Assembly (NCBI GenBank): GCA_003154055.1
Contig: PMCH01000365.1
Span: 1 to 6,402 of the forward strand
DNA from: Acidobacteriaceae bacterium
GTDB taxonomy: Bacteria; Acidobacteriota; Terriglobia; Terriglobales; Acidobacteriaceae
Reading direction: 5' to 3'
Length of the DNA stretch: 6,402 nt
Shown: positions 1 to 5,988 of the stretch, piece after piece
Layout: every line of letters begins with the position of its first letter
Numbering within the stretch: the first letter of the stretch is position 1
The notes under the pieces: generated by a model
Told to the model about the DNA's origin: nothing
The model's input: only the letters and a program-made list of their open reading frames with translations
The model's database searches: none
Made by a program: the position numbers and the translations under genes

Positions 1-245
1 GGCTCCGCCATAAGGACGAGCAGGCGCGGTAGCGTCTCCGCATACTTTTTATCCCGACCTCGGGCACGCTCTCGGCTTTTTCTTGCCAACCACGTGGTGT
101 ATCGCGGCGTGGGTCCCTTTCACCCCATCTTGCCCCCTCGTGCTTGACAGCAACAGGGCGGACAGCGAGACTCGGTGAAAGTCCTGCAAAACGCCCTTCG
201 ACGGTTGGACGGTGGTAGCGATGGCGTAGTTGCGATCTGCGATCA
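1..245. other. Non-coding region upstream of the GAF gene
   Basis: No convincing gene is visible here. A short + frame (3-32) ends in TAG and could be the tail of a gene to the left, but ten codons cannot be assigned. A TTGACA hexamer at 144-149 is a perfect -35 box, yet the sequence 17 bases downstream (GAGACT) is a poor -10, so a promoter for the GAF gene is possible but unproven. CCCGA/TCGGG arms at 53-64 form a very small palindrome. A tandem heptamer, TGCGATC twice at 231-244, ends one base before the GAF start codon, where a Shine-Dalgarno site would normally be. Confidence 0.4.
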
Positions 246-1322
246 ATGACCCGTTACCCCATCTTCGGATCTGCGCGCCCGGATGTTCCATCCCCGGCGG
301 CAAGCGAGCCCCAGCCAACTTCGGGAAGTGCTCCTGCGGCCTCAGCCCTTACGGCCGTGCCGCCGGCAAACGGGGAACCCGCCCTGCCAGCCCATGACCT
401 CGAGGCCGCTCTCCAGTTGCTCGTGGAACGGGCCCGCTACATCACCGGCGCCACTGGCGCCGCTCTCGCTTTGCTTAAAGATGAGGAGATGATTTGCCGA
501 GCCAGCGCCGGTTCCTCTGCCCCCGCCGTCGGCGCGCGCCTGCAAGTCCTCTCCGGATTGACCGGCGAAAGCGTTTCCCGTAAGCAAATCTTGCGGTGTG
601 ACAACGCCGAGAACGATGCTCGTGTGAACCTGGCCGCTTGCCGTGAGTTGGGCATCGCCTCCATCGTCGTCCTGCCACTGCTCGCGCGCACCGGTGAGGT
701 TCGCGGCCTGTTCGAGCTGTTCTCCGACCACGCCTACGCCTTCGAGGAACGTGATCTGATCGCCCTCGAGCGCATGGCCGATTTGACCCGCACCGCCCTC
801 GACCTGTCAGAAAGGCGCGGAGTCTCCGTGGTGGTTCCTCCGAGGGCAGAGGAGGTCCAACCAGCGGAACCAGCGGCAACCACGGCTCCGGCTGCCGAGT
901 CGTCGCCCGTAGAAGCGCGCCTTGCCGCGTCTTCTTCCCCCGGGCCCGTCCCGTCTCAACCAGAACTGGAAGCGCCGATTGACCAAGGGATTTCTGTGAC
1001 CGCGCCGCCGTCTTTTACGATCGAAGAGCCTCCTGCCGAACCCGCGTTCACTCCCGCTCCCGTCCCGGAGGCGATGTTACGAGTGCAGAAATGCTCTTCC
1101 TGCGGATTCCCGGTCTCTGCAGGAAGAAGCCTGTGCGTCGACTGCGAGAGCAAACAATCCCACCCCACCGGCAGCCCGGAGTTGATACCTGAGCAGGATG
1201 TCCCCGCCTTTCTCACGTCGCAGAAGCCGGTGGACGAATCCTGGCTGGCCAACCACGTCAATCTTCTGGCCGTCGCGGTTCTGATTCTGTCGATCGTGGT
1301 AGCGGTGGTTGTGTTTCGCTAG
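246..1322 (+). CDS. GAF-domain protein with zinc ribbon and C-terminal membrane anchor
   Basis: A 358-residue protein probably tethered to the cytoplasmic face of the inner membrane. Residues 1-48 are a Pro/Ala/Ser-rich leader. Residues about 50-188 form a GAF domain, a small-molecule or redox sensor fold; typical GAF elements include the RCDNAENDARVN stretch, ELGIASIVVLPL and GEVRGLFELFS. A disordered Pro/Ala/Glu-rich linker covers about 195-275. C283, C286, C297 and C300 form a CxxC-x10-CxxC zinc ribbon. Residues 338-357 are a hydrophobic helix ending in a single Arg, so the protein appears tail-anchored with no periplasmic part. No kinase, cyclase or DNA-binding domain is present, so it is a sensor or adaptor rather than an enzyme. 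The start at 246 is the first ATG after an in-frame stop (216-218); there is no clear Shine-Dalgarno site. The ligand and partner are unknown. Confidence 0.88.
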   Translation: MTRYPIFGSARPDVPSPAASEPQPTSGSAPAASALTAVPPANGEPALPAHDLEAALQLLVERARYITGATGAALALLKDEEMICRASAGSSAPAVGARLQVLSGLTGESVSRKQILRCDNAENDARVNLAACRELGIASIVVLPLLARTGEVRGLFELFSDHAYAFEERDLIALERMADLTRTALDLSERRGVSVVVPPRAEEVQPAEPAATTAPAAESSPVEARLAASSSPGPVPSQPELEAPIDQGISVTAPPSFTIEEPPAEPAFTPAPVPEAMLRVQKCSSCGFPVSAGRSLCVDCESKQSHPTGSPELIPEQDVPAFLTSQKPVDESWLANHVNLLAVAVLILSIVVAVVVFR

Positions 1323-1335
1323 TTGAAGAAAGTAG

Positions 1336-1354
1336 CGTGGGCACCCTGCCCGCG
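1336..1354 (+). terminator. Stem-loop after the GAF gene, possible terminator
   Basis: CGTGGGCA (1336-1343) and TGCCCGCG (1347-1354) pair over eight positions, including one G-U in RNA, around a CCC loop. It starts 13 bases past the GAF stop codon. No run of T follows, so it is not a classic intrinsic terminator. It could instead be a 3'-end stabilising hairpin or a remnant of an interspersed palindromic repeat. Confidence 0.35.
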
Positions 1355-1405
1355 AACAGCCGGTAGCTTTCCGACACAATGCCGCCTCAATCCTGAGACC
1401 GGTCG

Positions 1406-1426
1406 CCTGTGCCCTGTCACCTGCCT
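1406..1426 (+). repeat. Degenerate heptamer repeat (CCTG every 7 bases)
   Basis: CCTG occurs at 1406, 1413 and 1420, exactly seven bases apart (units GCCTGTG, CCCTGTC, ACCTGCC starting at 1405). The unit resembles the clearer ACCTGAC heptamers at 5546-5573, and both lie just upstream of a predicted promoter. Three degenerate units could arise by chance; the second locus is what makes it notable. Confidence 0.4.
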
Positions 1427-1441
1427 TGGCACCTCTTCTTC

Positions 1442-1470
1442 TTGACAAATCGGCACTGGAACCATACATT
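1442..1470 (+). promoter_or_regulatory. Sigma70-type promoter for the small coiled-coil gene
   Basis: A perfect -35 hexamer TTGACA (1442-1447) is followed, after a 17-base spacer, by TACATT (1465-1470), which matches four of six bases of TATAAT. Transcription would start near 1477, about 35 bases before the ATG at 1511. This rules out the far upstream in-frame ATG at 1409 as the normal start. Confidence 0.6.
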
Positions 1471-1510
1471 GCGCTTAATCGCCCGTATGCCAATACACCA
1501 GGTGCCTATG

Positions 1511-1765
1511 ATGAAGAATGTTTACGAAGTGCTGAGGCAGAAAGAGCTGGAGCTAACGAGATTGGAGAAAGAGGTTGAGGCCTTGCGCATCGCCGCGCCG
1601 CTGCTCTCCGAAGAGAAAGAGATGTCCGCCGAGAGTGCCAAGCCGGCCCTGGCCGCTGCCGTCCCGCAGCAGCCGATTCGCATTCCCTCGCCTGCCGTCA
1701 CTCAGGCAGCCGCCACGCCCGCCCGCGCCGTCGGCTGGGAAGACACCGCCAAGCGCTGGCCGTAG
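1511..1765 (+). CDS. Small coiled-coil protein (84 aa), acidobacterial hypothetical
   Basis: The N-terminal 27 residues (KNVYEVLRQKELELTRLEKE and onwards) have Leu/Val at heptad spacing and dense Glu/Lys/Arg, as in an amphipathic coiled coil. APLLSEEKE follows, then a low-complexity Ala/Pro/Gln tail, and the chain ends in WEDTAKRWP. There is no signal peptide, membrane helix or cysteine. From memory, small proteins starting 'YEVLRQKE..' are common in Acidobacteriota with no assigned function; I could not verify this. Start choice: ATGATG at 1508-1513 offers two codons, and the AGGTG at 1500-1504 sits six bases from the second, so 1511 is preferred. An in-frame ATG at 1487 lacks a ribosome site. 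It has its own promoter, so it need not be co-transcribed with the GAF gene. It probably acts through self-association or a protein partner. Confidence 0.75.
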   Translation: MKNVYEVLRQKELELTRLEKEVEALRIAAPLLSEEKEMSAESAKPALAAAVPQQPIRIPSPAVTQAAATPARAVGWEDTAKRWP

Positions 1766-1787
1766 AGAAAAACCTTCGCCCAACAGA

Positions 1788-1813
1788 AAAGGCCCAGGAT
1801 CTCCTGGGCCTTT
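1788..1813. terminator. Bidirectional intrinsic terminator between convergent genes
   Basis: AAAGGCCCAGGA (1788-1799) and TCCTGGGCCTTT (1802-1813) are perfect reverse complements, giving an 11-12 bp GC-rich stem with a minimal loop. The flanking A run (1787-1790) becomes a UUUU tract when read from the - strand, and the + strand reads UUU. It lies 22 bases after the small + gene and about 100 bases past the sucA stop on the - strand, so it can end both convergent transcripts. Confidence 0.85.
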
Positions 1814-1915
1814 CGCATTGCTTTGCTCGACGAAACGGTGCACGTACCACTTCAACCAACCATCAAGAATCAAAACTCGCCGTTCTTGCCGCACACCCTG
1901 CCTTCTGCACTCGAC

Positions 1916-4411
1916 TCACCCCTGCGTGGTGAACGCCAGCGCCAGCAGCGTCTTCTGCTCCACCTCGTGCGCTTTTGCCGACCCCGTAGACGGGCTCGGA
2001 CTCGCCGACCGTTTCACCGACAGCACCGGCCGGTCCGGAGCGATGTGCCGCAGCCGCGGCAGCATATAAAACAGGGGGCCCATGTTGGCCGGTTCTTCCT
2101 GTACCCACACGATGTCGCGCGCCGATCCGTGGCGTTGCAACTCCTCCGCCAGTTCCACCTCCGGAAACGGATACATCTGTTCCAGAAACACAATCGCCGT
2201 ATCGAAGTCCTTCCGTTTTTCGCGCTCGACGCGGAGTTCGTGCCCGATTTTCCCCGTGCAGATCAGAATGCGCTTGGTGTCTTTCGTTTCCGTATCTGGA
2301 ATCACCGGCAGGAATTTCTGATGCGTCAAGTCTTCCACCGGCGACAACGCGTCCGGATGCCGCAACATGCTCTTCGGCGTGAACACGACCAGCGGTTTGC
2401 GCCATTTCCGTAGCCCCTGCCGCCGCAGCAGATGGAAATACTGCCCCGCGTTCGACGGCTGACAGATCTGAAAATTGTCGCGCGCCGCCAGTTGCAGAAA
2501 GCGTTCGATCCGAGCGCTGGAGTGTTCCGGCCCCTGCCCTTCGTATCCGTGGGGCAAAAGCAGCACCAGTCCCGACAGCAGCCCCCACTTGTCTTCTCCG
2601 GCAACCACAAACTGGTCAATCACCGCCTGCGCCACGTTGGCGAAGTCGCCGAACTGCGCCTCCCACAGAACGAGCGCTTCTGGAAAGTCGCGGCTAAATC
2701 CGTACTCAAATCCCATCACGCCAGCTTCCGAGAGCGTCGAGTTGTAAATTTCACACTCCGCCTGCCCTTCAGTAACGTGTTGCAGCGGCACATACTCCGT
2801 TTCGTTCTCGACATCAATCAGCACCGAGTGACGCTGGTTGAAAGTGCCGCGCCGCGAGTCCTGCCCGCTCATGCGCACCGGGATGCCCTGCTTCACCAGT
2901 CCGGCAAAGGCGAGGGCCTCGGCCATGCCATAGTCGAGCGGCTTTTTCCCCGTGCCCATCTCGGCGCGCTGCTCCAGCAGCTTCTTCACTTTCGGATGAA
3001 TGTGGAATCCTGGCGGATAGGTAGTGAGGCGCTCGGTGAGTTCCAGCAACTCCTCGCGCGAGATCCCAGTTGGCACCTCATATTCCGGCTTGTAGCGCCC
3101 ACCGAAATACTCGTCCCAATATTTCGGCAATTCGCGCAGCAGCGGCTTCTTGGTGAATTTCAACGCGCCCTTCTGGGCTGCTTCGAACTCGCTCTTGATA
3201 ACCTGCACCCGCTCCTGCACGCCGGCGCTTCCGAGCTTCTCCGCGTAGATTTCCCACAGCGGCCGATGCTCCTTAATCGCCTTGTACATCAGCGGCTGCG
3301 TCACGGTAGGATCGTCCACCTCGCTGTGCCCGTGACGCCGGTACCCGATCAAATCGACCACCACATCGTTGCCAAACTTGTAGCGATACTCCGCGGCAAT
3401 TCGCGCGATGCGCAGGACCCCGTCCACATCTTCGCCATTGACGTGGAAAATCGGAATCGCCTGCCGCCGCGCCAGTTGCGCCGAGAAGCGCGACGAGTGT
3501 TCGTCTCGCGCATTGGTCGTGAATCCGATCAGATTATTCACAATGACGTGAATCGTCCCGCCGACCGTGTACCCCGCCAGATCGGCGTAGTTCAAAACTT
3601 CAGCCGTAATTCCCTGCCCGGCAAACGCCGCATCACCATGCACCAGTAACGGCAGATACTTTGCCTTGCCCCCTTCGCCCGCTCGATCCTGCTTGGCGCG
3701 CGTCCTGCCGACCGTGACCGGATCAACCGCCTCCAGGTGGCTCGGGTTCGAAGCCAGGTGTATATGGATCTTCTTCCCGCTCCTGGTCTCGTACTCGCCC
3801 GTCGCTCCGACGTGATACTTCACATCGCCCGACCCCAGCACGCTGCGGGGATCGACATCCTCAAACTCGGCAAACACCTGCTCCGGCGGCCGCCTTGCAA
3901 TATGAATGATCACGTTCAGCCGCCCGCGATGGCTCATCCCCATGACAAGCTCCACCGCCCCACATTCCCCCGCCACATCCAAAACTTCATCCACCAGCGG
4001 CAGCAAAGAAGTATTCCCTTCGAGTGAGAACCGTTTGTTGCCGAGATAGCGCGATTGCAGCGTCTGCTCAAACAAGTCGGCCCGCATCAGCAGATCGAGC
4101 GCCCGCTCCTGGTCGACCGCTCCCGGTTTGCCCTCCAGCCGCTCCTGGATCCACCGCCGCCGCTCCGGGTCGGCAATGTGCATGAATTCCGCGCCCACGC
4201 TCCCGCAATAAATCCGCCGTGCTTCCTGCGCAAACTCGCTGTCAATTTGCAAATCCGGATGCGGCTGCGGAGGCAGCAACCCCAGCGGATTCAGTTCCGC
4301 CTGCAGATATCCCCACTGGCGGAAAAGACCAAATACCCGCTCCCGCTCATTGTTTTCCGTGATTTTCGAGGCCGCGCCGCCCCGGGCAGTATTCTGGGTT
4401 GAAATCGCCAT
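1916..4411 (-). CDS. sucA: 2-oxoglutarate dehydrogenase E1 component
   Basis: Thiamine-diphosphate-dependent E1 (EC 1.2.4.2) that decarboxylates 2-oxoglutarate and passes the succinyl group to the lipoyl E2 in the TCA cycle; cytoplasmic. The 831 residues carry the family motifs in order: MGMSHRGRLNVI (157-168), GDVKYHVG (195-202), SNPSHLEAVDPV (221-232), the ThDP/Mg site GDAAFAGQG (259-267) leading to VNN (291-293), YRRHGHSEVDDP (357-368), GMAEALAFA (495-503) and SGQDSRRGTF (515-524). The C-terminal SASPSTG-like segment and EQKTLLALAF complete the family end. E. coli SucA has about 930 residues; this protein begins where that one reads 'YRFRGHQHANLDPLG' (here FRQWGYLQAELNPLG, 30-44), so the N-terminal E2-contact region is missing. 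The start at 4411 has only a weak GAAG ribosome site. sucB and lpd are not adjacent. The motif reads NNLIGFT where many homologues have NNQIGFT. Confidence 0.96.
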   Translation of the reverse strand: MAISTQNTARGGAASKITENNERERVFGLFRQWGYLQAELNPLGLLPPQPHPDLQIDSEFAQEARRIYCGSVGAEFMHIADPERRRWIQERLEGKPGAVDQERALDLLMRADLFEQTLQSRYLGNKRFSLEGNTSLLPLVDEVLDVAGECGAVELVMGMSHRGRLNVIIHIARRPPEQVFAEFEDVDPRSVLGSGDVKYHVGATGEYETRSGKKIHIHLASNPSHLEAVDPVTVGRTRAKQDRAGEGGKAKYLPLLVHGDAAFAGQGITAEVLNYADLAGYTVGGTIHVIVNNLIGFTTNARDEHSSRFSAQLARRQAIPIFHVNGEDVDGVLRIARIAAEYRYKFGNDVVVDLIGYRRHGHSEVDDPTVTQPLMYKAIKEHRPLWEIYAEKLGSAGVQERVQVIKSEFEAAQKGALKFTKKPLLRELPKYWDEYFGGRYKPEYEVPTGISREELLELTERLTTYPPGFHIHPKVKKLLEQRAEMGTGKKPLDYGMAEALAFAGLVKQGIPVRMSGQDSRRGTFNQRHSVLIDVENETEYVPLQHVTEGQAECEIYNSTLSEAGVMGFEYGFSRDFPEALVLWEAQFGDFANVAQAVIDQFVVAGEDKWGLLSGLVLLLPHGYEGQGPEHSSARIERFLQLAARDNFQICQPSNAGQYFHLLRRQGLRKWRKPLVVFTPKSMLRHPDALSPVEDLTHQKFLPVIPDTETKDTKRILICTGKIGHELRVEREKRKDFDTAIVFLEQMYPFPEVELAEELQRHGSARDIVWVQEEPANMGPLFYMLPRLRHIAPDRPVLSVKRSASPSPSTGSAKAHEVEQKTLLALAFTTQG

Positions 4412-4425
4412 AGAAGGTCTTCTAT
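4410..4425. promoter_or_regulatory. Inverted repeat over the sucA start codon
   Basis: ATAGAAG (4410-4416) and CTTCTAT (4419-4425) are perfect 7-base inverted arms separated by GT. On the - strand the repeat includes the weak GAAG ribosome site and the first two bases of the sucA ATG. In mRNA it can fold as a 6 bp hairpin with a GACC loop that would mask the start; as DNA it could be a small operator. A TATAGA hexamer on the - strand (4421-4426) overlaps it and could be a -10, but no matching -35 was found. Function is inferred only from position. Confidence 0.35.
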
Positions 4426-4542
4426 AGGATAACGGATGATCGAGACTCTGTGACCGATTCAGCCCCGATTCCGGGCCAAGTCATGTGTCTGCGGTCACTG
4501 CAGCAGTACCCAGCAGTTTGGTAGAAATACTTAAGGAAGGCT

Positions 4543-4622
4543 CTCTCGAGAGTGTGTGCATCACCGTGGAAGAGCGGCCTTTTAGGGCCGCGTTAGCGAT
4601 TCGTAACACCCGGGCTTTACCC
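4543..4622. repeat. Composite intergenic palindromic element (REP-like)
   Basis: Three small palindromes lie in series: CTCTCGAGAG (4543-4552), a stem GCGGCC/GGCCGC with loop TTTTAG (4574-4591), and GGG-CTTTA-CCC (4612-4622). None is followed by a T tract, so they are poor terminators. The pattern of a GCGGCC..GGCCGC hairpin followed by a GGGCTTTA..CCC hairpin resembles interspersed non-coding repeats I recall from Acidobacteriota genomes, but this was not checked by search. It lies between the divergent sucA and ureohydrolase genes. The short + frame running through it (from 4485) has no protein-like features. Confidence 0.45.
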
Positions 4623-4680
4623 CCAGCGGTTTGCTTCTTCGTGACAGGAAGCCCGTTGACTGCAGAAAGCGAGCAATCCC

Positions 4681-5499
4681 ATGCCCATCCCGGCCGCTCC
4701 CAAACCCGGCACCCCGGTCCTCCTTGGCATCCCATTCGATGCCAACTCCTCGTGGCTTCGCGGTGCCGCTGGCGCACCACCCATCATTCGTGTCGCCCTG
4801 CGCTCTGACTCGTCGAACTCCTGGACCGAAACCGGCGTGGACCTCGGGGCCGAAGGCGCCTACTGCGATGCAGGCGATCTGAAATTCACCTTCCAGGAGC
4901 CCTTCGCCGCAATCGAGAACAAAGTCGGAGAGCTCCTCGACAAGGGCCTCCGTCCCGTCTGTCTCGGCGGCGACCACTCCATCACTCTGGCCATCGTTCG
5001 CGCCTTCGGCAAACGAGTCCCCGGCCTCACTATCCTTCACTTCGACGCTCACCCCGATCTCTACGACGAACTCGAAGGTAACCGCCATTCCCACGCCTGC
5101 CCCTTCGCTCGCATCATGGAAGAAGGCGCCGCCAAGCGGCTCATCCAGATTGGCATCCGCACCATGAACGGCCATCAGCGCGAGCAGGCGAAGAAATTCG
5201 GCGTCGAAGTGATCGAAATGCGCCACCTTCCCGCCCTCGATCGCATGAAAGTCGACGGTCCCATCTACATCTCCTTCGACATGGATGTCCTCGATCCCGC
5301 CCACGTTCCCGGCATCTCGCACCGTGAACCCGGCGGCATGACCGTCCGAGAAGCCATCGCCCATATCCACGCCATCACCGGAAGAATCGCGGGCGCTGAC
5401 ATCGTAGAGTTCAATCCCGCGCAAGACCACACCCAGATCACCGCCATGGTCGCCGCCAAGCTACTCAAGGAAATTCTGGGCAAGATGATTGGAAGCTAG
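4681..5499 (+). CDS. Ureohydrolase: arginase/agmatinase family, plant-arginase-like
   Basis: A binuclear-manganese hydrolase that releases urea from a guanidino substrate: arginine to ornithine, or agmatine to putrescine. All six expected metal ligands are present in 272 residues: H99 in GGDHS (96-100), D122, H124 and D126 in DAHPD, and D200 and D202 in SFDMDVLDP (198-206). H138 (SHAC) and E243 (VEFNP) match the conserved catalytic/guanidine-contact positions. The stretches HFDAHPDLYDELEGN, SHACPFARIMEEG and GISHREPGGMT, and the end ITAMVAAKLLKEIL, closely resemble what I remember of Arabidopsis arginase and of bacterial proteins annotated agmatinase; formimidoylglutamase is less likely. Which substrate it uses cannot be decided from the sequence, so no gene symbol is given. 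The ATG at 4681 is preceded only by a weak GAAAG/GCGAG site. Length is normal for the family. Confidence 0.93.
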   Translation: MPIPAAPKPGTPVLLGIPFDANSSWLRGAAGAPPIIRVALRSDSSNSWTETGVDLGAEGAYCDAGDLKFTFQEPFAAIENKVGELLDKGLRPVCLGGDHSITLAIVRAFGKRVPGLTILHFDAHPDLYDELEGNRHSHACPFARIMEEGAAKRLIQIGIRTMNGHQREQAKKFGVEVIEMRHLPALDRMKVDGPIYISFDMDVLDPAHVPGISHREPGGMTVREAIAHIHAITGRIAGADIVEFNPAQDHTQITAMVAAKLLKEILGKMIGS

Positions 5500-5502
5500 A
5501 TG

Positions 5503-5573
5503 CCAGGTACCAGGATTTACTGGCGGCGCACAGGTTTTTTCCGAGACCTGCGACCTGACACCTGACACCTGCT
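5503..5573. repeat. Heptamer-phased CAGGT / ACCTG repeats
   Basis: CCAGG occurs at 5503 and 5510, seven bases apart, and CAGGT recurs at 5531. These are followed by four ACCTG-headed heptamers in register: ACCTGCG (5546), ACCTGAC (5553), ACCTGAC (5560) and ACCTGCT (5567). CAGGT is the reverse complement of ACCTG, so the two groups face each other and CAGGT at 5531 could pair with ACCTG at 5546. The array fills most of the 102 bases between the ureohydrolase stop and the DUF202 start, and includes the predicted -35 box. Confidence 0.65.
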
Positions 5574-5583
5574 GTGGAATAAT
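5555..5583 (+). promoter_or_regulatory. Promoter for DUF202-rpiA, -35 inside the heptamer repeat
   Basis: CTGACA (5555-5560; five of six to TTGACA), a 17-base spacer and AATAAT (5578-5583; five of six to TATAAT). Transcription would start near 5590, only about 12 bases before the DUF202 ATG, giving a very short leader with no Shine-Dalgarno site. A second CTGACA at 5562-5567 is too close to the -10 to serve. Confidence 0.55.
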
Positions 5584-5601
5584 AGCGGCGCTTCACCCGG
5601 C

Positions 5602-5982
5602 ATGCCCGACAACTCCAACCGCGCCCGCGATCACCTCGCCAATGAACGGACATACTTGGCCTGGGTGCGCACCGGCGTCGCCACCATCGTCTTCGGATTC
5701 GCCGTCGGCCGCTTCTCCATTGCGCTCCAGGAATTCCTGCAACTTCAGGGCAAGCCCGCGCCCACCCCCGGTCTGACCGCATGGCTCGGAATGTTCTCGA
5801 TCATCGCCGGTGTGCTGCTCATCGCTGCCGGACTCTTTCGCTATCGCAAAACGCGCGTCCAGATCGACACCGGCACCTTCGAGCCCGCCGGCTTACTCAT
5901 CGATATTGTGTCGATCCTGTTAGCTCTGTTCGGTCTCGTGCTCGCCGGATATCTTGTCTGGATCAAGGTTGCTCAAGGATGA
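5602..5982 (+). CDS. DUF202 family inner-membrane protein (YidH-like)
   Basis: A 126-residue integral membrane protein whose N-terminus carries the DUF202 signature RDHLANERTYLAWVRTGVA (9-27), which lies at the start of the first helix. Three hydrophobic helices are visible at about 24-43, 58-79 and 98-121, with a basic FRYRKTR loop after helix 2, consistent with that loop being cytoplasmic. E. coli YidH and the membrane domain of the yeast VTC polyphosphate polymerase complex belong to this family; no bacterial function is firmly known. The start at 5602 places the signature at the usual N-terminal position. The gene has a predicted promoter directly upstream and is followed by rpiA after six bases, so the two are probably one transcript. 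Confidence 0.9.
   Translation: MPDNSNRARDHLANERTYLAWVRTGVATIVFGFAVGRFSIALQEFLQLQGKPAPTPGLTAWLGMFSIIAGVLLIAAGLFRYRKTRVQIDTGTFEPAGLLIDIVSILLALFGLVLAGYLVWIKVAQG
5975..5979 (+). promoter_or_regulatory. Ribosome-binding site that sets the rpiA start
   Basis: AAGGA, nine bases before the ATG at 5989, is one of the clearer Shine-Dalgarno sites in the window. It lies within the last codons of the DUF202 gene, just before its TGA (5980-5982). This fits translation coupling of the two genes and supports 5989 as the start. The ATG overlapping the stop at 5979 is in another frame and not the rpiA start. Confidence 0.6.
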
Positions 5983-5988
5983 CCAACC

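Noticed and set aside
49..318. 89-codon - frame at the left edge
   Set aside because: It overlaps the GAF gene start, has no domain or ribosome-site support, and its composition is not protein-like.
1409..1510. Upstream extension of the small coiled-coil protein
   Set aside because: The extension begins upstream of the predicted promoter at 1442-1470 and overlaps the heptamer repeat; the ribosome site favours 1511.
1863..2588. 241-codon open frame on the - strand in another register of sucA
   Set aside because: It overlaps the conserved C-terminal part of sucA in the wrong frame and shows Ala/Gly/Arg-rich composition typical of a shadow frame.
2432..3649. 405-codon open frame on the + strand
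   Set aside because: It is antisense to sucA, whose protein carries all family motifs. The frame is open because of high GC and codon bias, and its translation is Arg/His/Leu-rich with no recognisable domain.
4485..4808. 107-codon + frame upstream of and overlapping the ureohydrolase start
   Set aside because: It runs through the palindromic intergenic element and into the ureohydrolase gene in a different frame, with no ribosome site and no protein-like motif.
4582..5430. 282-codon open frame on the - strand
   Set aside because: It is antisense to the ureohydrolase gene, which has every catalytic motif. The translation is a Gly/Asp-rich mirror of that gene.
5531..5550. CAGGT, T run and ACCTG as a terminator for the ureohydrolase gene
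   Set aside because: The T run lies inside the loop rather than after a stem, and the 5 bp pairing is better explained by the heptamer repeats.
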